Of a stretch of 64,000 nucleotides of DNA, positions 7,901 through 17,973 are shown one piece after another. Positions within the stretch are counted from its first letter, which is position 1. The number at the start of each line of letters is the position of its first letter. The notes under the pieces were generated by a model that was not told the DNA's origin, ran no database searches, and saw only the letters and a program-made list of their open reading frames with translations. The position numbers were made by a program, and so were the translations under genes. The DNA comes from Bacillus sp. FJAT-29814 (GTDB lineage Bacteria; Bacillota; Bacilli; Bacillales; Cytobacillaceae), in the NCBI RefSeq assembly GCF_001510715.1, contig NZ_LMTJ01000005.1:548138-612137 (forward strand), in the 5' to 3' direction.

Positions 7901-9526
7901 ATGAAAGATGTAAAATGTGAATGCGGCCACGTCAATCCACATGGCACCGTTTTGTGTGAAGCGTGCGGAAAGGTGCTTGACGAGAGAGACCAAAGCGGCA
8001 AATTGCTGGATATGCGCTATGAAGGCAGTGCGCGTCGCTCACAAACCTACAACAAAACGGTTATAGATAAAATTTGGAACTTTTTTTCTTCTGTAAAGGT
8101 TGGCGTGTGGTTAATTGTCATTACCCTATTAGCCTCGATAATTGGGACCATACTGCCGCAGGAAATGTATATCAATCTTCCCCCGGAAGTCTATTACGAG
8201 CAGGAGCATGGCTGGTTTGGCAAGCTGTACTACCAATTGGGTTTTCATGATTTGTACGGTTCATGGTGGTATTTGCTGCTGATTGCGATGATTGGTATTT
8301 CCTTGGTTATTTGCAGTCTTGATCGGGTTGTTCCGCTTTACAAGGCCTTAAAGGCGCAACGGGTAACTAGACATGAAGGGTTTTTAAAGCGTCAGCGTCT
8401 GTTTGGCATAAACGAGGCTGTTGACCAAAGTGATCAGGACCTGGTGAAGCAGCATTTAATACAAAAGCGTTACCAGGTTCGCGAGGAAAATGGCGATATT
8501 TTAGCCGAAAAAGGCCGATTTTCCCGCTGGGGTCCATATGTAAACCATGTCGGTTTAATTATATTCCTTTTTGGCGGGATGCTAAGGTTTATACCTGGCT
8601 ATTATGTGGAAGATAATTTATGGGTTCGGGAAGGGGAAACAGCATTGGTCCCGGAAACGGGGGAGAAATACTATATCCAAAACAACCAATTTATTCTCGA
8701 ACACTATGATAAGGAAGAAAATAAAAAATTTGAAAAAGCACTTGATCGAGCCGGCCAAGTCGTACAAAATTACCAATCCAATGTTGTGCTTTATGAGCGC
8801 GTTAGCGAGAATCTTCCAGGAGAAAAACCTGAGCTGAAAAAACTGAAGGAATACAAGGTTCGTGTCAATCATCCGCTTACCTTCGATGGTTATTCTGTTT
8901 ATCAGTCTTCCTTTAGAAGTGAAATGACGGCCATGTCATTCTCGTTGGCAAATAAAGAGAGTGGCCAAACGTTTGGCGATTTTACAATCGACCTAAAAGC
9001 TCCAAAATCAGAGTATGATTTGGGAAATGGCTATGCTGTGAAAATTTTGAATTTCTTTCCAGACTTTGAATTTGATAAAAACGGGGAGCCAAGTACAAAA
9101 TCACGAGTCCCAAACAATCCTGCATTTGTGTTTACGATGATCACCCCTGAAAAGCCAAAGGGAGAAACAAGTTTCGTAGCCATCAGACAAACGATTGAAC
9201 CATTTGGCGATAATGTCTACAAGGTAGCCTTCAAAGGAATTGAAACACAAAATGTTTCCGGATTTATTGTGCGGAAAGATTCTTCATTATGGGCGATTAT
9301 TTTGGGCGGGATTATTTTTATGATTGGTGTCGTTCAGGGTGCCTATTGGAACCATCGGCGGATTTGGATCCAGAACAAAAACGGCCAGATTTGGATCGCT
9401 GCTCATACGAATAAGAATTGGTATGGCCTTAAGCGTGAACTGGAAACCATTCTTGCGAATACTAAGCTAACGATGCCGGTAGATCAGATTCAAAAGGAAG
9501 ATGATGGGGAGAAGGAGGAAGCTTAA
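7901..9526 (+). CDS. resB: Cytochrome c biogenesis protein ResB (Ccs1-like)
   Basis: ResB works with ResC to move haem across the membrane and attach it to apocytochrome c. It has 541 residues. A short N-terminal zinc-ribbon-like segment (C6, C8, C19, C22) is also present in B. subtilis ResB. Transmembrane helices lie near 65-85, 125-145 and 210-225, then comes a large extracytoplasmic domain and a last helix near 465-482. resC begins immediately after the stop codon. Confidence 0.95.
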   Translation: MKDVKCECGHVNPHGTVLCEACGKVLDERDQSGKLLDMRYEGSARRSQTYNKTVIDKIWNFFSSVKVGVWLIVITLLASIIGTILPQEMYINLPPEVYYEQEHGWFGKLYYQLGFHDLYGSWWYLLLIAMIGISLVICSLDRVVPLYKALKAQRVTRHEGFLKRQRLFGINEAVDQSDQDLVKQHLIQKRYQVREENGDILAEKGRFSRWGPYVNHVGLIIFLFGGMLRFIPGYYVEDNLWVREGETALVPETGEKYYIQNNQFILEHYDKEENKKFEKALDRAGQVVQNYQSNVVLYERVSENLPGEKPELKKLKEYKVRVNHPLTFDGYSVYQSSFRSEMTAMSFSLANKESGQTFGDFTIDLKAPKSEYDLGNGYAVKILNFFPDFEFDKNGEPSTKSRVPNNPAFVFTMITPEKPKGETSFVAIRQTIEPFGDNVYKVAFKGIETQNVSGFIVRKDSSLWAIILGGIIFMIGVVQGAYWNHRRIWIQNKNGQIWIAAHTNKNWYGLKRELETILANTKLTMPVDQIQKEDDGEKEEA

Positions 9527-10714
9527 TTGGCAACACTAAGCAGTAATTTATTGTTTATATCTTTTATTCTATATTTAGTCGCCACCCTGTTCTTTGGCGG
9601 GTCGATTAAAGCAAAAAAAGAATTTAACGAGAAACAAGGTACGAACAAATGGGGTAAAGTCGCTGTATTTTTGACCATTGTCGGTTTTGTTTCGCAGTTG
9701 GGGTATTTTATCACGAGATGGATTGCAGCCGGACATGCCCCTGTAAGTAATATGTTTGAATTTACCACCTTCTTTGGCATGGCTCTAGTGGGTGCATTTA
9801 TTGTCATTTATTTTATTTATCGGACTACGCTCTTGGGATTATTTACAATGCCTGTTGCAATCCTGGTCATCGCTTATGCAAGTATGTTTCCAAGAGAGAT
9901 TTCTCCATTAATTCCAGCCTTGCAAAGCTATTGGCTCCATATCCATGTTACGACTGCTGCGATTGGGGAAGCGATTTTGGCAATCAGCTTTGCTGCAGGT
10001 TTGATTTATCTGGTGAAGGCCATTGACCAAAAGAAAGCGAGCAAACGGACTTTTTGGCTTGAAATTGTCATGTTTTCCCTCGTAACGGTTCTTGGCTTTG
10101 TTGCGGTTTCCACTGTGTTCTCCGCAGCAGGATATCAGGAGAAATTTACTTGGATTGACAAGAAAGGCAATGAAGCATCTGTTGAATATACGATGCCTGC
10201 TATTACCGGGCCCCACGATTGGGAATTGGTCACGAAAGAGGGTTTTAAACCGCTGATTGAAATGCCTGCATATATCAACGCCAAAAAATTAAATACAGTC
10301 ATTTGGTCATTCTTTGGCGGACTGATTTTATATGGACTGATTCGCCTGATCATCAGGAGGCGGATTGCTGCAGCACTTCAACCGCTGGTTAAAAACATAA
10401 AACTCGATTTTGTCGATGAAATCAGCTACCGATCTGTGTTAATCGGGTTTCCTGTCTTTACGCTTGGAGCGTTAATTTTTGCGATGATTTGGGCGCAAAT
10501 TGCCTGGTCCCGCTTCTGGGGATGGGATCCGAAAGAGGTTTGGGCGTTGATTACCTGGTTATTCTACGCGGCTTTCATGCATCTTCGCTTATCAAAAGGC
10601 TGGCATGGTGAAAAATCAGCCTGGCTTGCCGTTATCGGGTTTGTGATTATTATGTTTAACCTGGTAGCCGTTAACCTTGTTATTGCTGGCCTGCATTCCT
10701 ATGCCGGTTCATAA
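9527..10714 (+). CDS. resC: Cytochrome c biogenesis protein ResC (CcsA)
   Basis: ResC is the polytopic haem-handling partner of ResB in system II cytochrome c maturation. The 395 residues form about eight membrane helices, and the conserved tryptophan-rich signature [14 protein letters not shown] lies near residues 330-343. The start is TTG directly after the resB stop, with GAAGGAGGAAG as ribosome-binding site. A terminator follows, so resDE has its own promoter region. Confidence 0.95.
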   Translation: MATLSSNLLFISFILYLVATLFFGGSIKAKKEFNEKQGTNKWGKVAVFLTIVGFVSQLGYFITRWIAAGHAPVSNMFEFTTFFGMALVGAFIVIYFIYRTTLLGLFTMPVAILVIAYASMFPREISPLIPALQSYWLHIHVTTAAIGEAILAISFAAGLIYLVKAIDQKKASKRTFWLEIVMFSLVTVLGFVAVSTVFSAAGYQEKFTWIDKKGNEASVEYTMPAITGPHDWELVTKEGFKPLIEMPAYINAKKLNTVIWSFFGGLILYGLIRLIIRRRIAAALQPLVKNIKLDFVDEISYRSVLIGFPVFTLGALIFAMIWAQIAWSRFWGWDPKEVWALITWLFYAAFMHLRLSKGWHGEKSAWLAVIGFVIIMFNLVAVNLVIAGLHSYAGS

Positions 10715-10725
10715 TAATAAAATAC

Positions 10726-10754
10726 AGCCTTCACTAAAATAGTGGAGGCTTTTT
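10726..10754 (+). terminator. Terminator of resABC
   Basis: AGCCTTCACTA and TAGTGGAGGCT form an 11-nt near-perfect stem with a 3-nt loop, followed by T residues. Confidence 0.8.
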
Positions 10755-10889
10755 AAGAAAATCAAGAAAAAATTTCCACTTTTATTCGCATTGTCAAATT
10801 ATTGACACTTTTTAAGTCAGTTATTAGCTTTCAACATATAGCAAAATACGATACCATTTTGTACAATAAACAACATGGGGGGATTAATA

Positions 10890-11606
10890 ATGGAAAAATC
10901 CGTAAAAATTTTGGTAGTTGACGATGAAGAAAGAATTCGCCGTTTATTAAAAATGTACCTTGAGCGAGAAGAGTTTATTATTGATGAAGCAGAAGACGGA
11001 AATGAAGCTTTAACTAAAGCGTTGAATAATGATTACGATGTTATTCTCCTTGACCTAATGATGCCTGGCAAGGACGGGATTGAGGTTTGCCGCGAACTGC
11101 GTGAAAAGAAGGCTACCCCTGTTATCATGTTAACGGCAAAGGGAGAAGAAGTAAACCGTGTTCAGGGCTTTGAAGTTGGAACAGATGATTATATTGTCAA
11201 GCCATTTAGCCCGCGGGAAGTTGTCCTAAGGGTAAAGGCCATTCTCAGAAGATCATCACAAACTACTTATTTACAAACCGAAACAACCACCAAGGATGTC
11301 ATCGTGTTCCCGCACTTAACAATCGACAATGATGCGCACAGGGTTACTGCAGATGGCAAGGAAGTCAGCTTGACACCAAAAGAATATGAACTGTTATATT
11401 TCCTGGCAAAAGCGCCCGATAAAGTATTCGATCGGGAACAGCTGCTAAAAGAAGTTTGGCATTATGAGTTTTTTGGAGATTTGCGCACGGTTGATACCCA
11501 TGTCAAGCGACTCCGCGAGAAATTGAATAAGGTATCCGAACAGGCAGCCAGAATGATTGTTACAGTTTGGGGAGTAGGCTACAAATTCGAGGTAACAAAT
11601 GAATGA
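10890..11606 (+). CDS. resD: Two-component response regulator ResD
   Basis: ResD is an OmpR-family regulator that activates anaerobic and respiratory genes, including resABC and ctaA in B. subtilis. The receiver domain (1-120) contains the acidic pair D11-D12 and phospho-acceptor D55 (LLDLMMPG). The winged-helix DNA-binding domain (140-235) ends in the usual [11 protein letters not shown]-like sequence. I choose ATG 10890, since GGGGGG lies 8 nt upstream and is the ribosome-binding site; ATG 10875 would overlap it. It is translationally coupled to resE by ATGA overlap. Confidence 0.96.
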   Translation: MEKSVKILVVDDEERIRRLLKMYLEREEFIIDEAEDGNEALTKALNNDYDVILLDLMMPGKDGIEVCRELREKKATPVIMLTAKGEEVNRVQGFEVGTDDYIVKPFSPREVVLRVKAILRRSSQTTYLQTETTTKDVIVFPHLTIDNDAHRVTADGKEVSLTPKEYELLYFLAKAPDKVFDREQLLKEVWHYEFFGDLRTVDTHVKRLREKLNKVSEQAARMIVTVWGVGYKFEVTNE

Positions 11607-13390
11607 CTTTTTTACGAAGCGTAGTAGGTAAACTTTGGTTTACCATCATTCTACTTGTTTCATTTGTGCTGTTTATTTTAACAGTCATGCTCCTTGAGTT
11701 TTTTCAAAATTATAACATTCAAGAAACTAAAGAAGGGCTGACACATACAGCCGAAAAAATCGCTAATGTTCTTGAGGAGCATCCAAAAGAGCAGTTGCCG
11801 CTCGGGTTAGAAATATCATGGGAAATAGTCGACCAGGTAACAAAAGTGGTCGTCGTTAAAAATGAGCACGAGGTTTATTATTCACCCAATACGGAAACTG
11901 GGGTTAAACTTTCGCTGAAAGATATCAGACAGGATTCTGAATTATCAAAGGTATTTCACGAAAACAAAAAGGTTGAAAAAATTTCAAACCTGGCTTCAAA
12001 TAAGAACGGTAAGACGAGCGATGCCAGCTTTTCAATTATTGGCGTGCCGCTTCATCTTCCAGGTGAAGAAACCGGGGCGGTATTTATTTATCAATCCTTG
12101 GAAGTCATGCAGCAAACATCCCGAGAAGCGACAAAATTTATCCTGTTGGTCGCGGGAGTTGCTATCATTTTGACTACTATTTTTGCCTTCTTCTTGTCAA
12201 CAAGAATTACTGCGCCGTTAAGAAAGATGCGGGAAGCGGCATTCGAGGTGGCGCGAGGTAAATTCGATACGAAGGTACCGATTCTGACACATGATGAAAT
12301 TGGCGAATTGGCAACAGCCTTTAATCAGATGGGCAGACAATTAAAGTTCAATATGAATGCTCTCAATCAAGAAAAGGAGCAGCTTGCAAGCATTCTTAGC
12401 AGTATGGCTGACGGCGTTATTACCTTTAACCGGGATGGAACGATTCTGATTACCAATCCGCCGGCTGACCGGTTTCTACAATATTGGTATTATGAAAAAG
12501 GTGGATTTGAAACGGAAGCCGAAGAAATTCCATCGGAGGCGATGGAGCTTTTTCAAAAAGCCGTTGATACGGAAAAAGAGCAAATTGGTGAAGTTACCCT
12601 TCAAGGGCGCCATTGGGTGATTCTCGTCAGTCCTCTTTACAGCAATCAGTTTATTCGGGGTGCCGTTGCTGTTCTGCGGGATATGACCGAGGAAAGAAAA
12701 CTGGAAAAAATGAGAAAAGACTTTATCGCAAATGTATCTCATGAACTGCGTACTCCGATTTCAATGTTGCAAGGATACAGTGAAGCGATTGTCGATGATA
12801 TTGCCCAATCGCAGGAAGAAAAACGGGAAATGGCAAAGGTCATCTATGACGAATCGTTACGCATGGGGCGTCTTGTCAATGAACTGCTTGATTTGGCACG
12901 GATGGAAGCCGGTCATATTCAATTGACGTTAGAAGAAGTGAATATTGAAATCTTCATTAACCGGATTATCCATAAGTTTCAGGGGCTGGCCAAGGATAAT
13001 GGCATACATTTGTACGCCGAAATTGAAGCTGAGATGGAGCCAATCAACATGGATCCCGATCGAGTTGAACAGGTGCTGACCAATCTAATTGATAACGCAT
13101 TTAGGCATACTCCGTCGGGTGGTTCTGTCACTTTAGTTGTTGCCCAGGATGAAAAAGGAATCAGGATGGAAGTAAAAGATTCTGGTTCAGGTATCCCGGA
13201 AGAAGACTTGCCATTTGTATTTGAACGTTTTTATAAAGCGGATAAAGCTCGAACGAGGGGCAGGTCTGGAACGGGGCTTGGTCTAGCTATTGCCAAAAAT
13301 ATTATAGATGCTCACCGCGGTCACATTTCGGCTCAAAGCAAAATTGGCCAAGGAACGACATTTTCCTTTGTTTTGCCTCGAAAATCGTAA
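11603..13390 (+). CDS. resE: Sensor histidine kinase ResE
   Basis: ResE senses respiratory or redox state and controls ResD phosphorylation. The 595 residues show a membrane helix (10-32), an extracytoplasmic loop, a second helix (about 180-200), HAMP (200-250), PAS (about 260-370), HisKA with phospho-His H380 (NVSHELRTP) and a C-terminal HATPase ([19 protein letters not shown]). It overlaps resD by 4 nt. This matches the B. subtilis sensor in length and layout. Confidence 0.96.
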   Translation: MTFLRSVVGKLWFTIILLVSFVLFILTVMLLEFFQNYNIQETKEGLTHTAEKIANVLEEHPKEQLPLGLEISWEIVDQVTKVVVVKNEHEVYYSPNTETGVKLSLKDIRQDSELSKVFHENKKVEKISNLASNKNGKTSDASFSIIGVPLHLPGEETGAVFIYQSLEVMQQTSREATKFILLVAGVAIILTTIFAFFLSTRITAPLRKMREAAFEVARGKFDTKVPILTHDEIGELATAFNQMGRQLKFNMNALNQEKEQLASILSSMADGVITFNRDGTILITNPPADRFLQYWYYEKGGFETEAEEIPSEAMELFQKAVDTEKEQIGEVTLQGRHWVILVSPLYSNQFIRGAVAVLRDMTEERKLEKMRKDFIANVSHELRTPISMLQGYSEAIVDDIAQSQEEKREMAKVIYDESLRMGRLVNELLDLARMEAGHIQLTLEEVNIEIFINRIIHKFQGLAKDNGIHLYAEIEAEMEPINMDPDRVEQVLTNLIDNAFRHTPSGGSVTLVVAQDEKGIRMEVKDSGSGIPEEDLPFVFERFYKADKARTRGRSGTGLGLAIAKNIIDAHRGHISAQSKIGQGTTFSFVLPRKS

Positions 13391-13445
13391 AAACAGCCAC
13401 TTTTTTCCCGATTTCTCTTGATTCACGGGAAACAATACGAAACAA

Positions 13446-13474
13446 ACTCATCCAAACTCGGATGGGTTTTTTCT
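13446..13474 (+). terminator. Terminator of resDE
   Basis: ACTCATCC pairs with GGATGGGT around a 6-nt loop, followed by TTTTTT. Confidence 0.75.
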
Positions 13475-13548
13475 TTTCTCTGTAATTAAAAATAGATTCC
13501 ACTAAATACCTTCACTTTTATGTTAAAAAAGTCTATATTTATTTAAGG

Positions 13549-13575
13549 TGTAACCTTTTATACATAAACCTCGAC
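13549..13575 (+). promoter_or_regulatory. Autoregulatory sigma-X promoter of sigX-rsiX
   Basis: TGTAAC (13549-13554) and CGAC (13572-13575) are 17 bp apart, the ECF sigma-X consensus of B. subtilis. The promoter lies 29 bp before sigX, supporting positive autoregulation. Confidence 0.8.
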
Positions 13576-13603
13576 TATATTATTGAACGGGGAGGAGAAT
13601 TGA

Positions 13604-14155
13604 ATGGACTCCGTTTTCGATGAACTATATCAAAAGTATCATCATGACGTTTTTCAATTTTTATTTTACATGGTCAGAAACAGAGAGCAGGCAGAAGATC
13701 TTGTCCAGGAAGTCTATATAAGAGTTTTTAAGTCATATCACCGCTTTGAAGGAAAAAGCAGTGAGAAGACGTGGCTGTTTTCAATTGCCAGAAATGTTGC
13801 AATTGACTTCTTCCGGAAGCAAAAGGGCTGGAAAGAAAGAATCCTTGAAAAATTTGATTGGTCGACAAATCAGGTGAAGGACGATTATCCCATTCCGGAG
13901 GAAATTGCAGTTCAACGAGAAGAAATTAAATGGGTGTATCAATGTTTGGACTATTGTACAGTCGATCAGCGTGCTGTCATCATCCTTCGTTTTATTCAGG
14001 ATTTATCCATTTCTGAAACAGCGGAATCCTTAGGCTGGACCGAAAGTAAAGTCAAAACAACTCAGCATCGTGCTTTAAAGGTGTTAAAGAAAGAGATGGA
14101 AAATTTCCATGCAAAGGAGGGGGAAGCGAGTGAAAAAGTCGGAGTGGAGCGATAA
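13604..14155 (+). CDS. sigX: ECF RNA polymerase sigma factor SigX
   Basis: SigX directs genes that modify cell-envelope charge and resist cationic antimicrobial peptides in B. subtilis. The 183 residues contain region 2 (about 10-75, QAEDLVQEVYIRVF) and region 4 (about 120-170, WTESKVKTTQHRALKVL). The position after resE is conserved. A matching sigma-X promoter precedes it. The 3' end overlaps the anti-sigma gene rsiX, so both are coupled. Confidence 0.95.
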   Translation: MDSVFDELYQKYHHDVFQFLFYMVRNREQAEDLVQEVYIRVFKSYHRFEGKSSEKTWLFSIARNVAIDFFRKQKGWKERILEKFDWSTNQVKDDYPIPEEIAVQREEIKWVYQCLDYCTVDQRAVIILRFIQDLSISETAESLGWTESKVKTTQHRALKVLKKEMENFHAKEGEASEKVGVER

Positions 14156-15296
14156 AGAGCTCGTGGAACTACTAAAGGAAATGCCGAAAATCGAAGACTA
14201 TCGTCACCCGCGCGACATTTACCAAAACCTGCCGACTAAACGGCCCAAGAAAATGCCATGGCTTTTACCCGGCCTTGCCACGGCCGCGGCCTTATTACTG
14301 TTTTTCATTTTAATTCCTAAACTCATGGATGGTAATCAATTTTCGTTAGATCATGCAAAACAGGAATCCACACAAGAAGCAAAGGTTGCCAAAGAGAATA
14401 ATGATCCAAGTGGTACGGCAAACGGGGATACGCAGAAGGACCAGGCGACTATCATGAAAAAGGCAGAGCTAAGCAATGAGAAAATTGCTACGACCGCCAT
14501 TTATGATGATGTAGCCAATGACGAGACCGTGCTGACATACTGGGTGCCCGATGAAAATGCACTAAACCTTGTTCCTGTTTCGACGATCGTCAACAATTCT
14601 GAAGGGAAAGATTGGCTGACCCTATACAACGAAAATATGGCAAACTTAAGAGAAACCGAATGGCGGTTGACTGATTATTACCCGCTTAAGGCAACATTAA
14701 GCTATGATAAAGTGGGCGAGACGGTTATTGTCGATGTGCCTGCAGATCACCCTTACGCTCAAGGAAGCACAACTGAAGTTATTTTTATCAATACGTTAAA
14801 GAATCTTGTTGCTTCCAATAGCACTGCTAAAAAACTAAGGTTTAAGACAAATGGTCAACCTGGCCTTGAGACGGGCAACAATTTCTATGAGGAATTGAAC
14901 GTTAGCCCGGTAAAAAATCATGCTTACTTCTTCTATTTTCCAAACGGCAGTGAAGGACCGTTCCTAGTGCCTTCACCAGATCCATTTAAAGATATCAAAT
15001 CTGCCTTGCAAGCAATGGGAGCTTCCATTGATACGCATCAATTACAAGGTATAACTATTGGAATTAATGATGTGTCATCAAGCGGTCAAACATTGACGAT
15101 TTCGTTTAATGAAAATTCAAGCATAAACAATGATCAGCAAACTGTCTGGTCTTTCGAAGCCATCTTGCTTACCGCAAAGGAATTTGGTTTTGAAAAAGTG
15201 CTTGTCAATAATCCACCTATAGATAAACTCGGACCATTTGACCTAACTCAAGAAATCAAAGTCCCAATAGCCCCTAATTTGCGGGAAACAAAATAA
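14130..15296 (+). CDS. rsiX: Anti-sigma-X factor RsiX
   Basis: RsiX holds SigX inactive at the membrane. It has a cytoplasmic N-terminus (1-42), a single membrane helix (about 43-65) and a large extracytoplasmic part. Two GerMN-like segments are visible in that part, near 190-250 and 305-370. I choose GTG 14130 (MKKSEWSDKEL) because AAGGAGGGGG lies just upstream; ATG 14109 would start before that ribosome-binding site. The gene overlaps sigX and is followed by a terminator and a copy of the bcr1-like repeat. Confidence 0.9.
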   Translation: MKKSEWSDKELVELLKEMPKIEDYRHPRDIYQNLPTKRPKKMPWLLPGLATAAALLLFFILIPKLMDGNQFSLDHAKQESTQEAKVAKENNDPSGTANGDTQKDQATIMKKAELSNEKIATTAIYDDVANDETVLTYWVPDENALNLVPVSTIVNNSEGKDWLTLYNENMANLRETEWRLTDYYPLKATLSYDKVGETVIVDVPADHPYAQGSTTEVIFINTLKNLVASNSTAKKLRFKTNGQPGLETGNNFYEELNVSPVKNHAYFFYFPNGSEGPFLVPSPDPFKDIKSALQAMGASIDTHQLQGITIGINDVSSSGQTLTISFNENSSINNDQQTVWSFEAILLTAKEFGFEKVLVNNPPIDKLGPFDLTQEIKVPIAPNLRETK

Positions 15297-15298
15297 CA

Positions 15299-15329
15299 AA
15301 AAAATCAACCACAATGGTTGATTTTTTTA
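15299..15329 (+). terminator. Terminator of sigX-rsiX
   Basis: AAAATCAACCA and TGGTTGATTTT form an 11-bp perfect stem with a 3-nt loop and a T run. The last T residues and the TTTAT flank of repeat copy 2 share bases. Confidence 0.85.
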
Positions 15330-15482
15330 TCCCACATTAACGGGCTGTAAACCCCCCACCTAAATACTTAGACGAATCGAAGAAGTATAGGTGGGGGATA
15401 ACTGCCCGTAAATGTCCGATTGGTTCAACTAACAATCAGTGGGGGATGGAAAAAATCCCCACTGATTGAAGTTTCACTTTAT
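15326..15482. repeat. bcr1-like palindromic repeat, copy 2
   Basis: The second copy of the 157-bp element described at 2293-2449 has the same orientation, TTTAT at both ends (15326-15330 and 15478-15482) and the same two hairpins. Sequence differences are few: the outer stem has one mismatch and the second hairpin is 12 bp. It inserted into the T tract of the rsiX terminator. The rest of the rsiX-to-15614 gap shows only the upstream region of the M23 gene. Confidence 0.85.
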
Positions 15483-15613
15483 GTATAAAATAGCAATCAA
15501 ATCCAAATTATAACAAGTATGGTTGGACGGTTCCTCCCCAGATCATCTGTTCTAAACCCGGATAAGGGGACATATGGTGAGGAGAGGACAAGTATAAGGA
15601 GGATTTTTGAAGA

Positions 15614-16363
15614 ATGCGTGATTATTTAAGGAGATTTTTAATTGCCATCATTATGGCAATTTGCGTCAGCTTGTTATTTTTGGGTGGCCGCCACTCGCAA
15701 GCTGCAGCACCAGAAGAATTGAAAGAAAGGGAACACTGGGTGTGGCCGGCGGACGGAGTAATCTCCGATACATATGGAACAAGGCGTGGCAATCACAAAG
15801 GAATCGATATAGCCGGAAAAATGGATACTCCTATTCTTGCCGTTGAAGATGGCCAAGTCGTAAAATCATACTACTCTACTACTTATGGAAATGTGGTCTT
15901 TATCAAGCACCCAAGCAATTTTGTCACCGTGTACGCCCACTTGAACAAGCGTCTTGTTTCAGTAGGACAACCTATTAGGCAGGGTGATATGATCGGGTAC
16001 ATGGGAAAAACCGGACGTGCTACCGGCATCCATCTTCATTTTGAAGCCCATCAGCTTGAATGGCGCTATGATAAGAGATTCGCCTTTAACCCTGAAATGC
16101 TATTAGGAAGGATGGCCGTTGGCGAAACAGTCCAAGGCGGAATTGCTGCCATGGGCAGGGATGTGCTTGAGGCAAGCGCCCAGTTACGGCCGCTGCTTGA
16201 AGAAAAGTTTTCTGACCCAGTGACAGAACGGTACAGGGTGAAAAAAGGGGATACCTTGTCTGCTATTGCTGTGAAAGTAAATGTTTCGGTCGCTAGAATA
16301 AAAGTGCTTAATCACCTGAATTCCGATGTGATTAGACCAAATCAAATCCTGATTATTCGCTAA
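15614..16363 (+). CDS. Secreted M23 peptidase-domain protein with LysM
   Basis: This is probably a secreted peptidoglycan hydrolase. The 249 residues begin with a signal peptide (about 1-31). The M23/LytM domain (45-160) has the zinc-ligand pattern H61-x3-D65 and H140-L-H142, with H109 in the active site. A LysM cell-wall-binding domain covers about 206-249 (YRVKKGDTLSAIA). An AAGGAGG ribosome-binding site precedes the ATG. It stands alone between rsiX and the FMN riboswitch, and I do not know a specific gene name. Confidence 0.9.
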   Translation: MRDYLRRFLIAIIMAICVSLLFLGGRHSQAAAPEELKEREHWVWPADGVISDTYGTRRGNHKGIDIAGKMDTPILAVEDGQVVKSYYSTTYGNVVFIKHPSNFVTVYAHLNKRLVSVGQPIRQGDMIGYMGKTGRATGIHLHFEAHQLEWRYDKRFAFNPEMLLGRMAVGETVQGGIAAMGRDVLEASAQLRPLLEEKFSDPVTERYRVKKGDTLSAIAVKVNVSVARIKVLNHLNSDVIRPNQILIIR

Positions 16364-16376
16364 TAATCCATTTTAT

Positions 16377-16406
16377 CGGAGGTGTTTCGACCCTCCGTTT
16401 TTTTTT
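16377..16406 (+). terminator. Terminator of the M23 peptidase gene
   Basis: CGGAGG/CCTCCG stem followed by a long T tract. Confidence 0.75.
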
Positions 16407-16507
16407 ATTTAGTGACAAGTAAAACATGTGAGGAAATGAACAATATATTTTACTTAACAAAACTGCATTTCTCTAGTATAATAATGTTGTAATTTCATAT
16501 CGATCTA

Positions 16508-16636
16508 TCTTCGGGGCAGGGTGTAATTCCCGACCGGCGGTATTAGAGGTTAACTCTTGAGCCCGCGAGCCTTTATGGCAGGATTTGGTGCGATTCCAAA
16601 GCCGACAGTATAGTCTGGATGGGAGAAGATGGAGGT
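16508..16636 (+). ncRNA. FMN riboswitch (RFN element)
   Basis: The leader shows the conserved RFN landmarks in order: CTTCGGGGCAGGGTG, AATTCCCGACCGGCGGT, AGCCCGCGAGC, GATTTGGTG, GATTCCAAAGCCGACAG and GGATGGGAGAAGATGGAG. It binds flavin mononucleotide. Here it precedes a terminator hairpin and ribU, so high FMN should stop transcription of the riboflavin importer. Confidence 0.97.
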
Positions 16637-16695
16637 TCTGCAAACATTTGAAAATATTATCTTTTCGGATGTTTATTAAGCATGCCTTTTATTTG

Positions 16696-16733
16696 CTCCC
16701 TCAAGCGCTGTTTCTTGAGGGAGTTTTATTTTT
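16696..16733 (+). terminator. Regulated terminator of the FMN riboswitch
   Basis: A 10-bp perfect stem CTCCCTCAAG/CTTGAGGGAG is followed by TTTTATTTTT. It lies between the aptamer and ribU and is the likely expression platform. Confidence 0.85.
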
Positions 16734-16795
16734 AGGTGTGCATGCTGCTGAACCTCTCTTCCTAACGTGATGGATCAAAAAAGGAGAGAGGAAGA

Positions 16796-17371
16796 GTGAA
16801 GAAAATGAAAAACACAAAAGTAAAGGCAATGGTTTCAATTGGAATGCTTAGCAGCATCGCCTATTTATTAATGCTGCTGCAATTTCCGCTGCCGGGATTC
16901 CCGAATTTCTTATTTGTGGATTTTAGCGACATACCGGTATTGATAGCTGCGCTAGTTTTTGGCCCGGTAGCCGGGATATTAGTTGAGTTTTTTAAGAATC
17001 TGCTTGATTTTATTATGACTGGGAGCCAAACAGGAATTCCAGTCGGACACATAGCCAATTTCTTAGCGGGAATTACTTATATTTTGCCTGTGTATTATAT
17101 TTATAATAAGTTAAAAACAAGAAAAGGCATGACGATGGCTTTGGTTGCTGGTACCGTTACAATGGCAGTAATTATGAGTGTTCTAAACTACTTGTTCATC
17201 TTGCCTGCCTATACCGTCCTTATGGGTTTCCCAGACATGCGCAATCTTGTCGTCCCTGCCATCCTGCCGTTTAATATCCTAAAAGGTGTCATGATGTCGA
17301 TGATTTTTATGTTGGTATTCGTTCGAATGCAGGCATGGCTTAATAAAAACACAGTGATAAAAGGCGCATAA
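16796..17371 (+). CDS. ribU: Riboflavin ECF transporter S component RibU
   Basis: RibU is the membrane substrate-binding subunit for riboflavin uptake and works with the shared ECF energising module. The 191 residues form about five to six hydrophobic helices with the usual polar loop VDFSDIPVLIAALVFGP near 40-56. The FMN riboswitch directly upstream supports the substrate. Translation starts at GTG after GAGAGGAAGA. It corresponds to B. subtilis ypaA. Confidence 0.96.
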   Translation: MKKMKNTKVKAMVSIGMLSSIAYLLMLLQFPLPGFPNFLFVDFSDIPVLIAALVFGPVAGILVEFFKNLLDFIMTGSQTGIPVGHIANFLAGITYILPVYYIYNKLKTRKGMTMALVAGTVTMAVIMSVLNYLFILPAYTVLMGFPDMRNLVVPAILPFNILKGVMMSMIFMLVFVRMQAWLNKNTVIKGA

Positions 17372-17376
17372 TATAG

Positions 17377-17418
17377 AAACAGAGGCTGCTTAAAAATAGC
17401 GGCCTCTGTTTATTTTTT
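17377..17418 (+). terminator. Terminator of ribU
   Basis: AAACAGAGGC(T)GC pairs with GCGGCCTCTGTTT, then TATTTTTT. Confidence 0.8.
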
Positions 17419-17420
17419 GA

Positions 17421-17452
17421 GAAAAGAAAAACCCGTCTTACCAAAGACGGGG
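17421..17452 (-). terminator. Terminator of ferredoxin gene
   Basis: CCCGTCTT/AAGACGGG stem lies downstream of fer on the minus strand, followed there by TTTTTCTTTT. Confidence 0.75.
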
Positions 17453-17489
17453 ATTTCAGTAGCTTAAGCATATAATTTTTAAAAAGAAA

Positions 17490-17816
<327 letters not shown>

Positions 17817-17818
17817 CT

Positions 17819-17847
17819 ATTGTAAGACTGAACCGATAACTTTTCAA
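17819..17847 (-). promoter_or_regulatory. Sigma-A promoter for fer
   Basis: On the minus strand, TTGAAA (17847-17842) and TACAAT (17824-17819) are 17 bp apart. Confidence 0.65.
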
Positions 17848-17973
17848 TAGAAAAAATGCCTCTGGACCTTTAGAATTGGTTATTTCTGAAACTTCTACAA
17901 TTTGGGACAGCCAATAGCGTCATTTCGTGTTAAAATAAAAGGGAATTTGTCGATTTGAAAAGTGGTGGCGCCA

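Noticed and set aside
16585-16770. 61-codon ORF within the ribU leader
   Set aside because: It lies across the FMN aptamer and its terminator, with no ribosome-binding site. The RNA element explains the sequence.
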